Assembly (NCBI RefSeq): GCF_037338445.1
Contig: NZ_CP147838.1
Span: 1,798,001-1,862,000 of the forward strand
Length of the DNA stretch: 64,000 bases
Reading direction: 5' to 3'
Origin: Salinibaculum sp. SYNS191
Lineage (GTDB): Archaea > Halobacteriota > Halobacteria > Halobacteriales > Haloarculaceae
Shown: in pieces, positions 16,914 to 24,467 of the stretch
Position numbering within the stretch: the first letter of the stretch is position 1
Layout of the letters: each line of letters begins with the position of its first letter
Made by a program: the position numbers and the translations under genes
The notes under the pieces: generated by a model
Told to the model about the DNA's origin: nothing
What the model saw: only the letters and a program-made list of their open reading frames with translations
Databases searched by the model: none

Positions 16914-17495
16914 ATGGCAGCCACGACCCCCTCCATCGCAGCGCTCGACCTCGACGACAGCGAGTACACTGTCGAGCAATCGCTCATCCGCAACAAGTAC
17001 GCCGCCTACGACAGCAGCGGCGACCTCGTCCTCCGCGCGAAACAGAAGCTGCTCAAGATGAAAGAGGAGTTCCCTTTCGTCGACGCCGACGGCCGTGAGG
17101 TGTTCACGGTCAAGGCCGGCGGCATCATCGACGTGGCCGGCAACTACGTCCTCACCGACGCCCAGACCGGCGAGGAGGTGGTGGTTCTCGACAACGACTT
17201 CTCCATCTTCCAGGACACCTGGACGATTCGCGACGCACAGACCGAGGGGCGAATCGCCGAAATCAACTCCCGCGGCGCGGCCATCACGCTGGCGCGGAAC
17301 TTCATCCCCGTCGTCGGCGAACTCATCCCCCACAAGTACGAGATAACCGACGACACGGGCGGCCACGTCGGCACCATCGACGGCCAGATTTCGATGCGGG
17401 ACCGCTACGAGATCACCATCGACGACGCGACCGACGTCCCCACCGACGCTGTCGTCGCCGCGGCGATGGTCATCGACGCCATCCAGGGCAACTAG
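16914..17495 (+). CDS. LURP-one-related/Tubby-like family protein
   Basis: 193 residues. Beta-strand-rich pattern VEQSLIRNKYAAYDSSGDLVLRAKQK...EVFTVKAGG...GNYVLTDAQTGEEVVVLDND...DTWTIRDAQ and a closing hydrophobic helix (DAVVAAAMVIDAIQ) match the LURP-one-related fold (Tubby C-terminal-like), possibly membrane- or lipid-associated. Function unproven in archaea. Its TAG stop shares the palindrome CTAG (17492-17495) with the stop of the convergent gene. Confidence 0.8.
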   Translation: MAATTPSIAALDLDDSEYTVEQSLIRNKYAAYDSSGDLVLRAKQKLLKMKEEFPFVDADGREVFTVKAGGIIDVAGNYVLTDAQTGEEVVVLDNDFSIFQDTWTIRDAQTEGRIAEINSRGAAITLARNFIPVVGELIPHKYEITDDTGGHVGTIDGQISMRDRYEITIDDATDVPTDAVVAAAMVIDAIQGN

Positions 17496-18067
17496 GGGAT
17501 CTCGCCGTCCAGCCCCAGGTGGACGAGCGTCCCCAGGTAGAACGCCCCGACCAGCCCCACCGCGACCAGCCGCGCGTCCGCTCCGAGGTCGGCGGTCAGC
17601 ACCCAGACGCCCGCAGCCACGACGGCGAGCAGGGCGAAGTTGACGGTCGTGCTGTGTGTCCAGCCGCGGTGCTCGCCGGTCGCGACGCCGACGGCGGGGT
17701 CGACGCCCGCCACGGCGACGAGGCCGACGACGGCCGCCAGTCCGCCCGCCGCGAGCGCGTCCGGGAGACCGGTGCCGAGTGACCCAGCAAGCGCGAGCAG
17801 TTGCCCCCAGTTCGCCGCGGTGAGACCGGTCACGCCGGCGGCGACGACCACCTGGAACCCACGGACGGCCTTCCGCCGTGGAATCGACGCGTGGTGGTCG
17901 ATGTCGGGGTAGATGGCACCGACGAACGTCGCGAGGGCGGCCCCGACCGCGCCGACGGCGGCCAGCAGCGGGGCGGCCGCGAGCGCGTAGATGGCGCTGC
18001 CGACGGCGATGGCGACGACGACGGCACCGATGCGACCCCAGCGCGCGTGGGTCGGGTAGTTAGGCAT
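17492..18067 (-). CDS. YdjM/DUF457-like membrane-bound putative metal-dependent hydrolase
   Basis: 191 residues with about five transmembrane helices. Conserved sites are NYPTHARWG near the N-terminus, YPDIDHHASIPRRK (about 50-63) and GEHRGWTHSTTVNFAL (about 130-145): the His/Asp set of the YdjM/DUF457 family. Start at the ATG followed by PNYPTH. It shares a 4-bp CTAG overlap with the convergent LURP-one gene. A distant homologue lies at 10413-10997. No substrate is known for the family. Confidence 0.78.
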   Translation of the reverse strand: MPNYPTHARWGRIGAVVVAIAVGSAIYALAAAPLLAAVGAVGAALATFVGAIYPDIDHHASIPRRKAVRGFQVVVAAGVTGLTAANWGQLLALAGSLGTGLPDALAAGGLAAVVGLVAVAGVDPAVGVATGEHRGWTHSTTVNFALLAVVAAGVWVLTADLGADARLVAVGLVGAFYLGTLVHLGLDGEIP

Positions 18068-18126
18068 GCGTCCCGATAGCGGGCCATCCGTCATATGTGT
18101 CGTGGCCGGCGCGGGGGTGGCGACGC

Positions 18127-18864
18127 TCAGACTGTCTCGGGGAGCCAGCCGCCGCTGACTTCGACGTTCTGACCGCTGATGTAGTCGCTGTCGTCGTCGA
18201 GGAAGAACCGCAGCGCCTGTGCCATGTCCTCGAAGGAGGCGGGCCGGCCCCGCGGGAGTTCGTCGGGGAACTCGTCGGAGTTCTCGACGACGTACGGCGA
18301 GACGGCGTTGACCGTGATGCCATCCTCGCTGGTGTCGGCGGCGAGCATCCGCGTGAACATCAGGACGCCGGCCTTCGCGGCGAAGTAGGGGAAGTTCTTC
18401 GGGCTGACGAGCCCCTTCTCGCTGGAGGCGTAGCCGACGTTGACGATGCGGCCGTACGAGTGCTCGCGCATCGCCGGCAGCGCCCGCCGCGAGCAGAGGT
18501 AGGTCGCGGTCAGGTTCGTATCGAGCACGGTGTGCCACGTCTCGACGTCGATGTCCTCCCAGTGTCGCGGGGCGAACGCGCCGACGTTGTTGACGAGGAC
18601 GCTGACCGCTCCCAACTCCGACTCGATTGCGTCGAACATCGCCTCCACGTCGTCGGGGTCGGTCACGTCGGCCTGGACGACGGTCGCGTCGACGCCGTGG
18701 TCGCGGGCGCGCTCGGCGACCGTCTCGGCGGCGTCGGGGCTCGTGCGGTACTGGACGGCGACGTCTGCGCCGTCGGCGGCGAGCGCCAGCAGGAGTTCCC
18801 GGCCGACGCCCTTCGCGCTCCCGGTCACCAGCGCCACGTCGTCCGACAGGTCGGGGCGAATCAT
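18127..18864 (-). CDS. Short-chain dehydrogenase/reductase (FabG-like)
   Basis: 245 residues. Cofactor motif TGSAKGVG (about 14-21), NNVG (about 91-94), a GYASSEKG segment carrying the catalytic Ser region, and Y-F-A-A-K as the YxxxK pair (about 156-160). The family-typical SGQNVEVSGGW end is present. It reduces or oxidises a ketone or alcohol with NAD(P)H, and the 3-oxoacyl-ACP reductase subfamily is the closest look. Not enough context for a substrate. Monocistronic by position. Confidence 0.9.
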   Translation of the reverse strand: MIRPDLSDDVALVTGSAKGVGRELLLALAADGADVAVQYRTSPDAAETVAERARDHGVDATVVQADVTDPDDVEAMFDAIESELGAVSVLVNNVGAFAPRHWEDIDVETWHTVLDTNLTATYLCSRRALPAMREHSYGRIVNVGYASSEKGLVSPKNFPYFAAKAGVLMFTRMLAADTSEDGITVNAVSPYVVENSDEFPDELPRGRPASFEDMAQALRFFLDDDSDYISGQNVEVSGGWLPETV

Positions 18865-18912
18865 GGCAGCGGCTACGGCCGGAACGGGCTTGAAATCCCC
18901 GCCAGAGGTGCC

Positions 18913-19344
18913 TCACTCCTCGTCGTCCGTCTCGCGGGCCCGCCGTTTCCACTCCCGTTCCATCCGCCGCTCGTTGACGTGGCGGTGGCCGTCGGCCACC
19001 TCGTCGCGGGCGCGCTCCTCGAAGGCGGTCAGGTCCGCGAGAAAGCCCTCCTGGTAGGCCTCCAGCACGTCGTAGGACCACCGGTCCTCGTCGATGACTC
19101 CCCGCGGCAAGTACTCGTCCCGGAGCGCGTCCGCCAGCGCCTTGTGGCCGGCGTCCCGCAGTTCGTCTTCGGCCGCCGCGAGGTGGTCCATCGCGTGTCC
19201 CGTCTTGTGGTGGAACTCCACGAGGTCACCGTGTGCCCGGTGGAGCCACTCGACGCCGAGTTCGACCCTGTGCAACGCCTCCTGCTCGGCCTCCGTGAGG
19301 TCCGGAAGCGACCCGCTGTCTGGTGACGATTCTCTCTTTGCCAT
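18913..19344 (-). CDS. Conserved haloarchaeal helical protein, function unknown
   Basis: 143 residues, highly charged and His-rich (HRAHGDLVEFHHKTGHAMDHLAAAEDELRDAGHKALADAL), predicted all-helical with coiled-coil potential. Start chosen at ATG 19344 (AKRESSPDSG); an in-frame GTG five codons upstream is possible. The C-terminus is Arg/Glu-rich (RRMEREWKRRARE). No known catalytic motif. The clustered histidines could bind metal, but that is a guess. Confidence 0.7.
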   Translation of the reverse strand: MAKRESSPDSGSLPDLTEAEQEALHRVELGVEWLHRAHGDLVEFHHKTGHAMDHLAAAEDELRDAGHKALADALRDEYLPRGVIDEDRWSYDVLEAYQEGFLADLTAFEERARDEVADGHRHVNERRMEREWKRRARETDDEE

Positions 19345-19392
19345 GTATATTGGTACCACATCGCAACAGAAGTGGCTGTCGGCGCGTCGCCG

Positions 19393-20775
19393 CTACAGCG
19401 CGTTCTCGACTGCGCTGGCGACGCTGCGGGCCTTCTCCGCGAGCGGGTCGGGAATCTCGCCCGCCTCGACCGCTTCGTCGAGTTCGTCATCGTCGACGCG
19501 CTCGACCGTCCCGTCGGCGTGTTTCACCACGTCGACGTGCAGGTCGACGTAGCGGACGCTGTCGGGGAACACCTCGACCGGCGTGCAGACGTTGACGTAG
19601 GTGCCCCGCCGGGTGCCGTCGTCGCCGCGGTAGACCGTCGGGTACCACCACCGCCCCTCCTGGAACTTCGTGACGGCCACGTCGCCAGCCTGGCGGTCGG
19701 TCCCCAGCGCGTCGTAGGTGCCGCCGGGTGACATCTCCCGCTGGACCGTCACCGACCCGTCGGCGTCGCAGGCGGTCACTTCGCCCCGACCCAGCGTGAA
19801 ACACCGGCCGTCGGGCTTGCCGTGGTCGATCGTCACCGTCTCCCCCTCGCGCGGGCCGAACTGGCGGGTGACCACGTCGAAGGGGAAGTCCTGGTCGCCG
19901 TCGGCGCTCGGGGACCTGTCACAGACCGCCTCCACGAAGTCGACCGCGGCGCTGGCTGCCGAATCGGCGGCCTTGATGCGGTGGTGACCGGCCATCGTGT
20001 CCACGACCTCGCGGCGGTGCTCGTCGAGCGCGAAGCGAGTCTCCCGGCCGAACCAGACCCAGTACGTCGCGTCGCCGCCCCAGTAGCGATGCGGCGCGGC
20101 GTCGGCCGGGGCCGGCGCGTCGGCGAAAGCGTCGTCAACTGTCGCTGCCCGGTCGGTCACCGCGGCGAGTGCGTCGTCGAGCGCGTCCAGTCCCGCGTCG
20201 TCGCTGTCGCGGCCCCAGTCGACGGCCCAGCCCTCCGGCGGATCCGTCGGCACGAGGTCGGCGAGTTCGGGGCGGCCGGCGGGGGTCGACCCGCCGCGGA
20301 CGAGGCCGGCGAGGCCGCCGTGGACACGGACGGTCGTATCCAGCACCGGCCGGCCGTCGGTCCAGGGCGGACTCGCCTCTGTCACCTGCACGCGCAGTCG
20401 GTCGTCCTCCTCGATGCGGCGGGCGCTTTTCGAGTACGGCAGGAATCCCTCGCCGTCGCCCACGTCGACGACGGCACCGCTACCGAGCGTCTCCGTGACC
20501 TCGCCGGCGTAGACCCCGCCGCGTGGCAGAGAGGCCTCCCACGCCAGCGCGTCGGTGCCGAGGTCGCGCAGGCGGTCGACGATGCGCTCGACGGCGTTGC
20601 GGTCGCCGACGACGCCGACCCCCTGGCGGTCGTCGGTCGTCTCGACTGTCGCGGCGGCCGGTTCCTGTGGAAACTCCCCGTCGAAACGTTCGCGGATGGG
20701 CGGCGACGCCTGCACCACGTCCTCCAGCAGGTGGGTCAGCGCCGTCGCGTAGATACCCCGGATGCGGACGCTCAT
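19393..20775 (-). CDS. Probable ribonuclease FAU-1 / RNA-binding protein AU-1 (DUF402)
   Basis: 460 residues matching archaeal FAU-1. The N-terminal RIRGIYATALTHLL, an S1-like region (GGVYAGEVTETLGSGAVVDVGDGEGFLPYSKS), and a C-terminal DUF402 domain (VDTMAGHHRIKAA; the RRGTYVNVCTPVEVFP stretch; then YVDLHVDVVKHADG near 415-430). FAU-1 binds AU-rich RNA and has reported 5S rRNA-processing activity in Pyrococcus. The start at MSVRIRG is clear. secG begins upstream on the same strand, with about 95 bp between them. Confidence 0.88.
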   Translation of the reverse strand: MSVRIRGIYATALTHLLEDVVQASPPIRERFDGEFPQEPAAATVETTDDRQGVGVVGDRNAVERIVDRLRDLGTDALAWEASLPRGGVYAGEVTETLGSGAVVDVGDGEGFLPYSKSARRIEEDDRLRVQVTEASPPWTDGRPVLDTTVRVHGGLAGLVRGGSTPAGRPELADLVPTDPPEGWAVDWGRDSDDAGLDALDDALAAVTDRAATVDDAFADAPAPADAAPHRYWGGDATYWVWFGRETRFALDEHRREVVDTMAGHHRIKAADSAASAAVDFVEAVCDRSPSADGDQDFPFDVVTRQFGPREGETVTIDHGKPDGRCFTLGRGEVTACDADGSVTVQREMSPGGTYDALGTDRQAGDVAVTKFQEGRWWYPTVYRGDDGTRRGTYVNVCTPVEVFPDSVRYVDLHVDVVKHADGTVERVDDDELDEAVEAGEIPDPLAEKARSVASAVENAL

Positions 20776-20870
20776 CGTATCACCGTCGGGCGCGGACGCT
20801 CAAAGCTCCCCCGGGTCGTGGACGGTCGTGTGGAAATAGCGGCCGTCGGTGGCCGTCGAAAAGTGTGGCT

Positions 20871-21029
20871 CTACGCGAACGCGTTCAGGACGAGAATCAT
20901 CGCGCCGAAGAGGACGCCGAAGGCGACGATGGTCTTGGGGTCGATGCGGATGGCGTTGTTGTCCTCGGCGTCGAAGTACCGGACGAGTCCGGCACTCGAC
21001 ATCAGGCCGCCGCCGTCGTTACTGCTCAT
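20871..21029 (-). CDS. secG: Preprotein translocase subunit SecG (Sec61-beta)
   Basis: A 52-residue protein. A short Ser/Gly N-terminus ([20 protein letters not shown]) is followed by [22 protein letters not shown], one C-terminal transmembrane helix. The SAGLVRYF and DPK signatures just before the helix are those of archaeal Sec61-beta/SecG, the small third subunit of the SecYEG channel. Stop at 20871-20873, ATG at 21027-21029. Confidence 0.93.
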   Translation of the reverse strand: MSSNDGGGLMSSAGLVRYFDAEDNNAIRIDPKTIVAFGVLFGAMILVLNAFA

Positions 21030-21140
21030 ACAGTCTCCTGCGCCATCGGCCGGTGTAAGCCTTTCGACCGCGGCTGTGCACCGGACCCCGCGGAGTGGAA
21101 AACCCTTATGACGGCTCCGGAAGTATTTCCCTCAGAACCC

Positions 21141-21407
21141 ATGACCGTGACGCTCAAGGACTTCTACGCGGACTGGTGTGGCCCCTGCAAGACACAGGAC
21201 CCGATACTGGACGAGCTGGCCGAGGAATACGAGAACGTGAACTTCGAGAAAATAAACGTCGACGAGGAGCAGGACGTGGCCAACGAGTACCAGGTCCGCT
21301 CGCTGCCGACGCTCATCATCGAGAACGACGACGGCATCGTCGAGCGCTTCGTCGGTGTCACGCAGGCCGAGGACATCGAGGCGGCGTTCGACCAGGCCGG
21401 AGCCTGA
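21141..21407 (+). CDS. Thioredoxin-family protein
   Basis: 88 residues, start MTVTLKDFYADWCGPCK. The active site WCGPC (about 12-16), cis-Pro region SLPTLII and the GVTQAEDIEAAF end match thioredoxin, shortened at the N-terminus as usual in haloarchaea. A longer in-frame ATG at 21109 exists, but a TTATGA box there is about 30 bp before 21141 and the shorter start fits homologues I remember. Likely a cytoplasmic disulfide reductase; no reductase gene is adjacent. Confidence 0.93.
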   Translation: MTVTLKDFYADWCGPCKTQDPILDELAEEYENVNFEKINVDEEQDVANEYQVRSLPTLIIENDDGIVERFVGVTQAEDIEAAFDQAGA

Positions 21408-21508
21408 ACCCGGCCGGCGACCGGGCAGCGCGGCGGCGACGGTCCCCGACCGTGGCAGGCGGACGGACACCCGATTTTCGGCGTTTTCCAGGCGACGACC
21501 CCCAGGAT

Positions 21509-21517
21509 TCTTATACC
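21509..21517 (+). promoter_or_regulatory. Putative TATA-like element for the Tat protein gene at 21539
   Basis: TCTTATACC is centred about 26 bp before the ATG. Confidence 0.45.
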
Positions 21518-21538
21518 GCCGGTGAGCGGTGTGGGAGT

Positions 21539-22093
21539 ATGAGGCGTACTCGACGGAACTTTCTGGCAGGTGCCGGGTTGCTCCTCTCGGGCGGTGCCGT
21601 GACCAGCGTCGTCGGGCAGTCGTCGGACGCCGCAGACGTGACGGCCATCACCGACACGCTGCCCCGCGTCGCCGTCGACGGTCGCTTCCGGCTGTCCCGT
21701 GACTCCCGGAAGTCCTGGCGCATCGACGCCGAGTCGGACGCCCTGGTGCAGATGGACCTCGTCGTGCGGTGGGGGCCGCCGGTCGACGTGCTCCTGTTCA
21801 ACGAGGCTGTCGAGTACCGCGCGTACCTGAACGACTACCGGGCGCGATACCACGAGGACGGGAGTTTCTTCAACGTCCTCGACATCGACCCGACCGAGGG
21901 CGAGGGGGCCGTCACCGTCCCCAGCGGCGAGCACTTCGTCGTCCTGGACAACACCGACTACGACGGCGGGTTCCCGCAGATTCCGGACGTCACCACCGAC
22001 TGGGAGGGATACCCACCACAGCCAGAGAACGACGCCTCCTCGGGCGGTCTGGGTGAGGTCGAGGTCGACTTCGACGTGACCGTCACGCAGTAG
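21539..22093 (+). CDS. Tat-exported protein, function unknown
   Basis: 184 residues. RRTRRNFLAGAGLLLSGGAV is a twin-arginine signal peptide without a lipobox, so the product is likely a soluble or surface-associated exported protein. The mature part (FRLSRDSRKSWRIDAESDALVQMDLVVRW...VDVLLFNEAVEY...GEHFVVLDNTDYD) has a beta-sandwich look, similar to haloarchaeal jelly-roll-type secreted proteins. Its 3' end overlaps that of the convergent PH-like gene by 11 bp. Confidence 0.78.
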   Translation: MRRTRRNFLAGAGLLLSGGAVTSVVGQSSDAADVTAITDTLPRVAVDGRFRLSRDSRKSWRIDAESDALVQMDLVVRWGPPVDVLLFNEAVEYRAYLNDYRARYHEDGSFFNVLDIDPTEGEGAVTVPSGEHFVVLDNTDYDGGFPQIPDVTTDWEGYPPQPENDASSGGLGEVEVDFDVTVTQ

Positions 22094-22448
22094 CCGCGGC
22101 CAGTTCCCGAATCTTCGCGAGGAGCGCGTCCCGCGTCGCCGTCTCCCCGAACGTATACTCGGTTGTGAACGTCCTGTCCTCCTCGACGACGATGCCGGGG
22201 CTGTCGCCCGAAACCGCCCGGACGTTCGTGATGCGCCGGTGGCGCACGCCCTCGACGCTCCATTCGAGAACGACGTGTCGTATCGAGAGGACCCGTTCGG
22301 TCGTGACGACGACGCGAGTCGACCACCGCGGGAGCAGTCCGTCGCTCGCTCGCCCCGCGATGACGAACTCCTCGCCGTCCATGGTGACGGACTCGAACCG
22401 CGAGCGCGTGCGACGGTCGAGTTCCTCCGGTGTGCCGTACAGGGTCAT
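22083..22448 (-). CDS. PH-domain-like (bPH) protein
   Basis: 121 residues: GTPEELDRRTRSRFESV, then strands DGEEFVIAGRASDG, RVVVTTERVLSIRHVVLEW, GVRHRRITNVRAVSGDSPGIVVEED and RTFTTEYTF, closed by a helix RDALLAKIRELAAA. This strand order plus C-terminal helix is the bacterial/archaeal PH-like fold (YokE/PH_6-type), a non-catalytic scaffold. Specific function unknown. Confidence 0.72.
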   Translation of the reverse strand: MTLYGTPEELDRRTRSRFESVTMDGEEFVIAGRASDGLLPRWSTRVVVTTERVLSIRHVVLEWSVEGVRHRRITNVRAVSGDSPGIVVEEDRTFTTEYTFGETATRDALLAKIRELAAATA

Positions 22449-22504
22449 TGTCGGGGCGTCCCAGCGGTCGTTCGTCCGGCCGGTTGATATACTGTGCTAC
22501 TCGG

Positions 22505-23272
22505 TCAGCAGACGGCGACGGTCACGTAGGCCGTCCCGTTGGCGATTGCCACGCCAGTCCCCAGCCGGTCCGCGTCGGCCAGCGTCAGCGCCCGCCGGGC
22601 GTGGTCCTGGTCGACGAGTCCGTCGCCGATGGCCCGGGCCAGGTCCCGCTCGCTGCGCCCGTCGACCGCGAGACCGAACACGCCCTCCGTGGCCTCCCGC
22701 TTGTAGAGGACGCCGTCGTCGGTCAGTTCCGGATTGAACGCGTAGTCGTCCGGGTACTCCACGTAGCACCCGCGCAGGCCGTAGGCCTCGTAGCGCGCGG
22801 CCGGCGTGGACCCGTTCAGGCGGTGGGCGACCCGCCCCGCGGCGGCCATGCGCGCGCTGTGGTTCTGGGCCATCCGCGTGAGCCGCGCGTCCAGCGAGAA
22901 CGACTCGTTGCGGGCCGTCGCGTTGTTGTCCTGGAAGTCGGCGATGTAGCGGTTCAGCCCCCGCCGGACGGCCGTCTCGTCGAGGGACTGCACGGGCGTC
23001 GCGGTGGGCGTCAGCGTGGGCGTCGGCGTCGGTGTCGGCGTAGCTGTCGGCGTCGGCGTGGACGTTACGGTCGGCGTCGGGCCGGGCGTCGACGTGTCGG
23101 TTGGCGTCGGTCCGGCGGTGGACGTGGGGGTGCTGGTCGCAACTCCTGACGCCGGCGTCGGCGTCCCCGGTTGTCCGGCGTCCGACGGCCCGCCGGGCGG
23201 GAAGAAGACGAACGTCGTGGCCAGTCCGAGGCCGACGACGACCAGCAGCGCGAGTTTGTTCTTGCTTACCAT
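22505..23272 (-). CDS. Secreted CAP-domain (SCP/CRISP-type) protein with Thr/Pro-rich stalk
   Basis: 255 residues. The N-terminal hydrophobic helix KLALLVVVGLGLATTFVFF is an anchor or signal. Residues about 35-95 are a low-complexity Thr/Pro stalk (PTPT/STPT units), probably O-glycosylated. The CAP domain follows: MAQNHSARMAAAGRVAHRLNG (conserved His of the family), GCYVEYPDDYAFN and the late ARAIGDGLVDQDHARRALTLADADRLGTGVA. The last residues YVTVAVC carry a Cys that may pair with the Cys of GCYVEY. Extracellular; activity of archaeal CAP proteins is not established. Confidence 0.82.
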   Translation of the reverse strand: MVSKNKLALLVVVGLGLATTFVFFPPGGPSDAGQPGTPTPASGVATSTPTSTAGPTPTDTSTPGPTPTVTSTPTPTATPTPTPTPTLTPTATPVQSLDETAVRRGLNRYIADFQDNNATARNESFSLDARLTRMAQNHSARMAAAGRVAHRLNGSTPAARYEAYGLRGCYVEYPDDYAFNPELTDDGVLYKREATEGVFGLAVDGRSERDLARAIGDGLVDQDHARRALTLADADRLGTGVAIANGTAYVTVAVC

Positions 23273-23759
23273 TGTCCCCTGTCCAGCACCCCGGAGCAGT
23301 CATCGCAGACGACCACGTCGACAGTCACGGCCGACTGTTCTCGGGACGTGAAATTAAATCATGGGGACATGCCCCGGTTTCCGTCCCCGCGCCGCGTCGA
23401 ACTGCGGCCGGTCGTCCCGGAGTCGCGATGGTGGGACCGACTCCGGACAGTCGAGGCTGGGTATCGACAGCGGCGGCGGTGCGGAGATTGTGAGCGAAAG
23501 GCGGTGGCCGGGAGCGCGTCCCGAGCGACCGCGAGGGCGCGCGAGTCGGGGAAGGGCAGGTCAGCCACGAGCATCCGGCGGCGGAGTCGCCGGTTCCCTC
23601 CGAGCGCTCTACCGAGCGCGAGGAGCCTCCACGCGAGCACAGCGAGCGTGGGCTCGCGGGAGCTTCGCTCCCGCGGTGTTTTTCCCCACGTTTTTACGAG
23701 GAGCGGTGCGGTGTGCGCCGTCAGGCGCACCCGACACCCGACGAAGTAAAAAGTGGGTT
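23273..23759. other. 487-bp intergenic region
   Basis: Lies between the CAP-protein gene start and the npdG stop. The part from about 23590 to 23757 is dispersed element copy C. The remainder (23273-23590) has no convincing gene. GAAATTAAATC near 23350 could be a promoter element for the CAP gene, but it is about 75 bp away. A GGGGACATGCCCC mini-palindrome sits near 23366. Confidence 0.5.
23590..23757 (-). repeat. Dispersed intergenic element, copy C
   Basis: Read in the npdG direction it starts with ACTTTTTACTTCG just after the stop and carries GTAAAAACGTGGGGAAAAAC (complement of 23678-23697), nearly identical to copy D. A strong GCGGGAGCGAAGCTCCCGC palindrome follows (about 23655-23675). 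It is the most diverged copy and lacks the GAGACGCTCCCG block. Confidence 0.6.
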
Positions 23760-24425
23760 CTAGTGGAATTTCACGCCCAGGTCGTGCATCCGCTCGTTGT
23801 TGGCCGCGAGGTTGATGAGCAGCGGCGTCAGGGACTCGACCTCGGCGGCGTTGGCGAGGTCGCCGGCGTCGAGCGGCCGGATGCCCTCGATGCCGTCGGC
23901 CAGCGCCGTGACGGTCGCCTTGGCGTCGGCGTCGTCGCCGACAAAGGGGACGTCCCAGTCGAGGTCGGCGTCGAGGTTGGCGAGTTTGCCCGCCGCGAGG
24001 TTGTGGAAGCCGCCGACCACCGGCACGTCGTCGGGGGCCGCCTTCGCCGCGAGGGCAGTCACGCTGCCGGCCCCCGGCGGGTTGTAGTGGACGCCGGACT
24101 CGTCGCGCTGCATCCCGACGGCCGGCGAGACCAGGACGGCATCTTCGAGCGCGTCGGCGACGGACGTGATGGTATCGGAGAGGTAGTAGGCGGGGACCGA
24201 GCAGACGACGACGTCCGCCGCGGCGGCGGCGTCGCGGTTTTCGAGGCCGGCGATGGCGACGTCGTAGTCGCGGCTGGCCAGTTCCGTCTCGTACTCGTCG
24301 GCCATGGTGCGGGCCTTCTCGGCCTTCCGGGAGCCGACGATGACGTCGTGGGTGGTGTCCCGCACCCAGCGGAGAGCCAGCCCCTGGCCGATGTCGCCGG
24401 TGCCGCCGAGGAGTGCAATCTGCAT
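23760..24425 (-). CDS. npdG: F420-dependent NADP reductase (F420H2:NADP oxidoreductase)
   Basis: 221 residues. The N-terminal Rossmann motif GGTGDIGQGLALRW is followed by GSRKAEKA, which suits NADP phosphate binding. VVVCSVPAYYLSDT, LVSPAVGM and the closing GIRPLDAGDLANAAEVESLTPLLINLA match NpdG/Fno. The enzyme moves hydride between coenzyme F420 and NADP in the cytoplasm. Third gene of a likely operon UPF0146 - HAD phosphatase - npdG with gaps of 30 and 42 bp. Confidence 0.92.
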   Translation of the reverse strand: MQIALLGGTGDIGQGLALRWVRDTTHDVIVGSRKAEKARTMADEYETELASRDYDVAIAGLENRDAAAAADVVVCSVPAYYLSDTITSVADALEDAVLVSPAVGMQRDESGVHYNPPGAGSVTALAAKAAPDDVPVVGGFHNLAAGKLANLDADLDWDVPFVGDDADAKATVTALADGIEGIRPLDAGDLANAAEVESLTPLLINLAANNERMHDLGVKFH

Positions 24426-24467
24426 ACTCGAACTGTCGACCGAGCGGCGAATAAGGATTGTGCGTCG

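Noticed and set aside
21109..21140. Longer N-terminus for thioredoxin (start at 21109)
   Set aside because: The extra 10 codons overlap a probable TATA element, and the shorter protein matches the family start.
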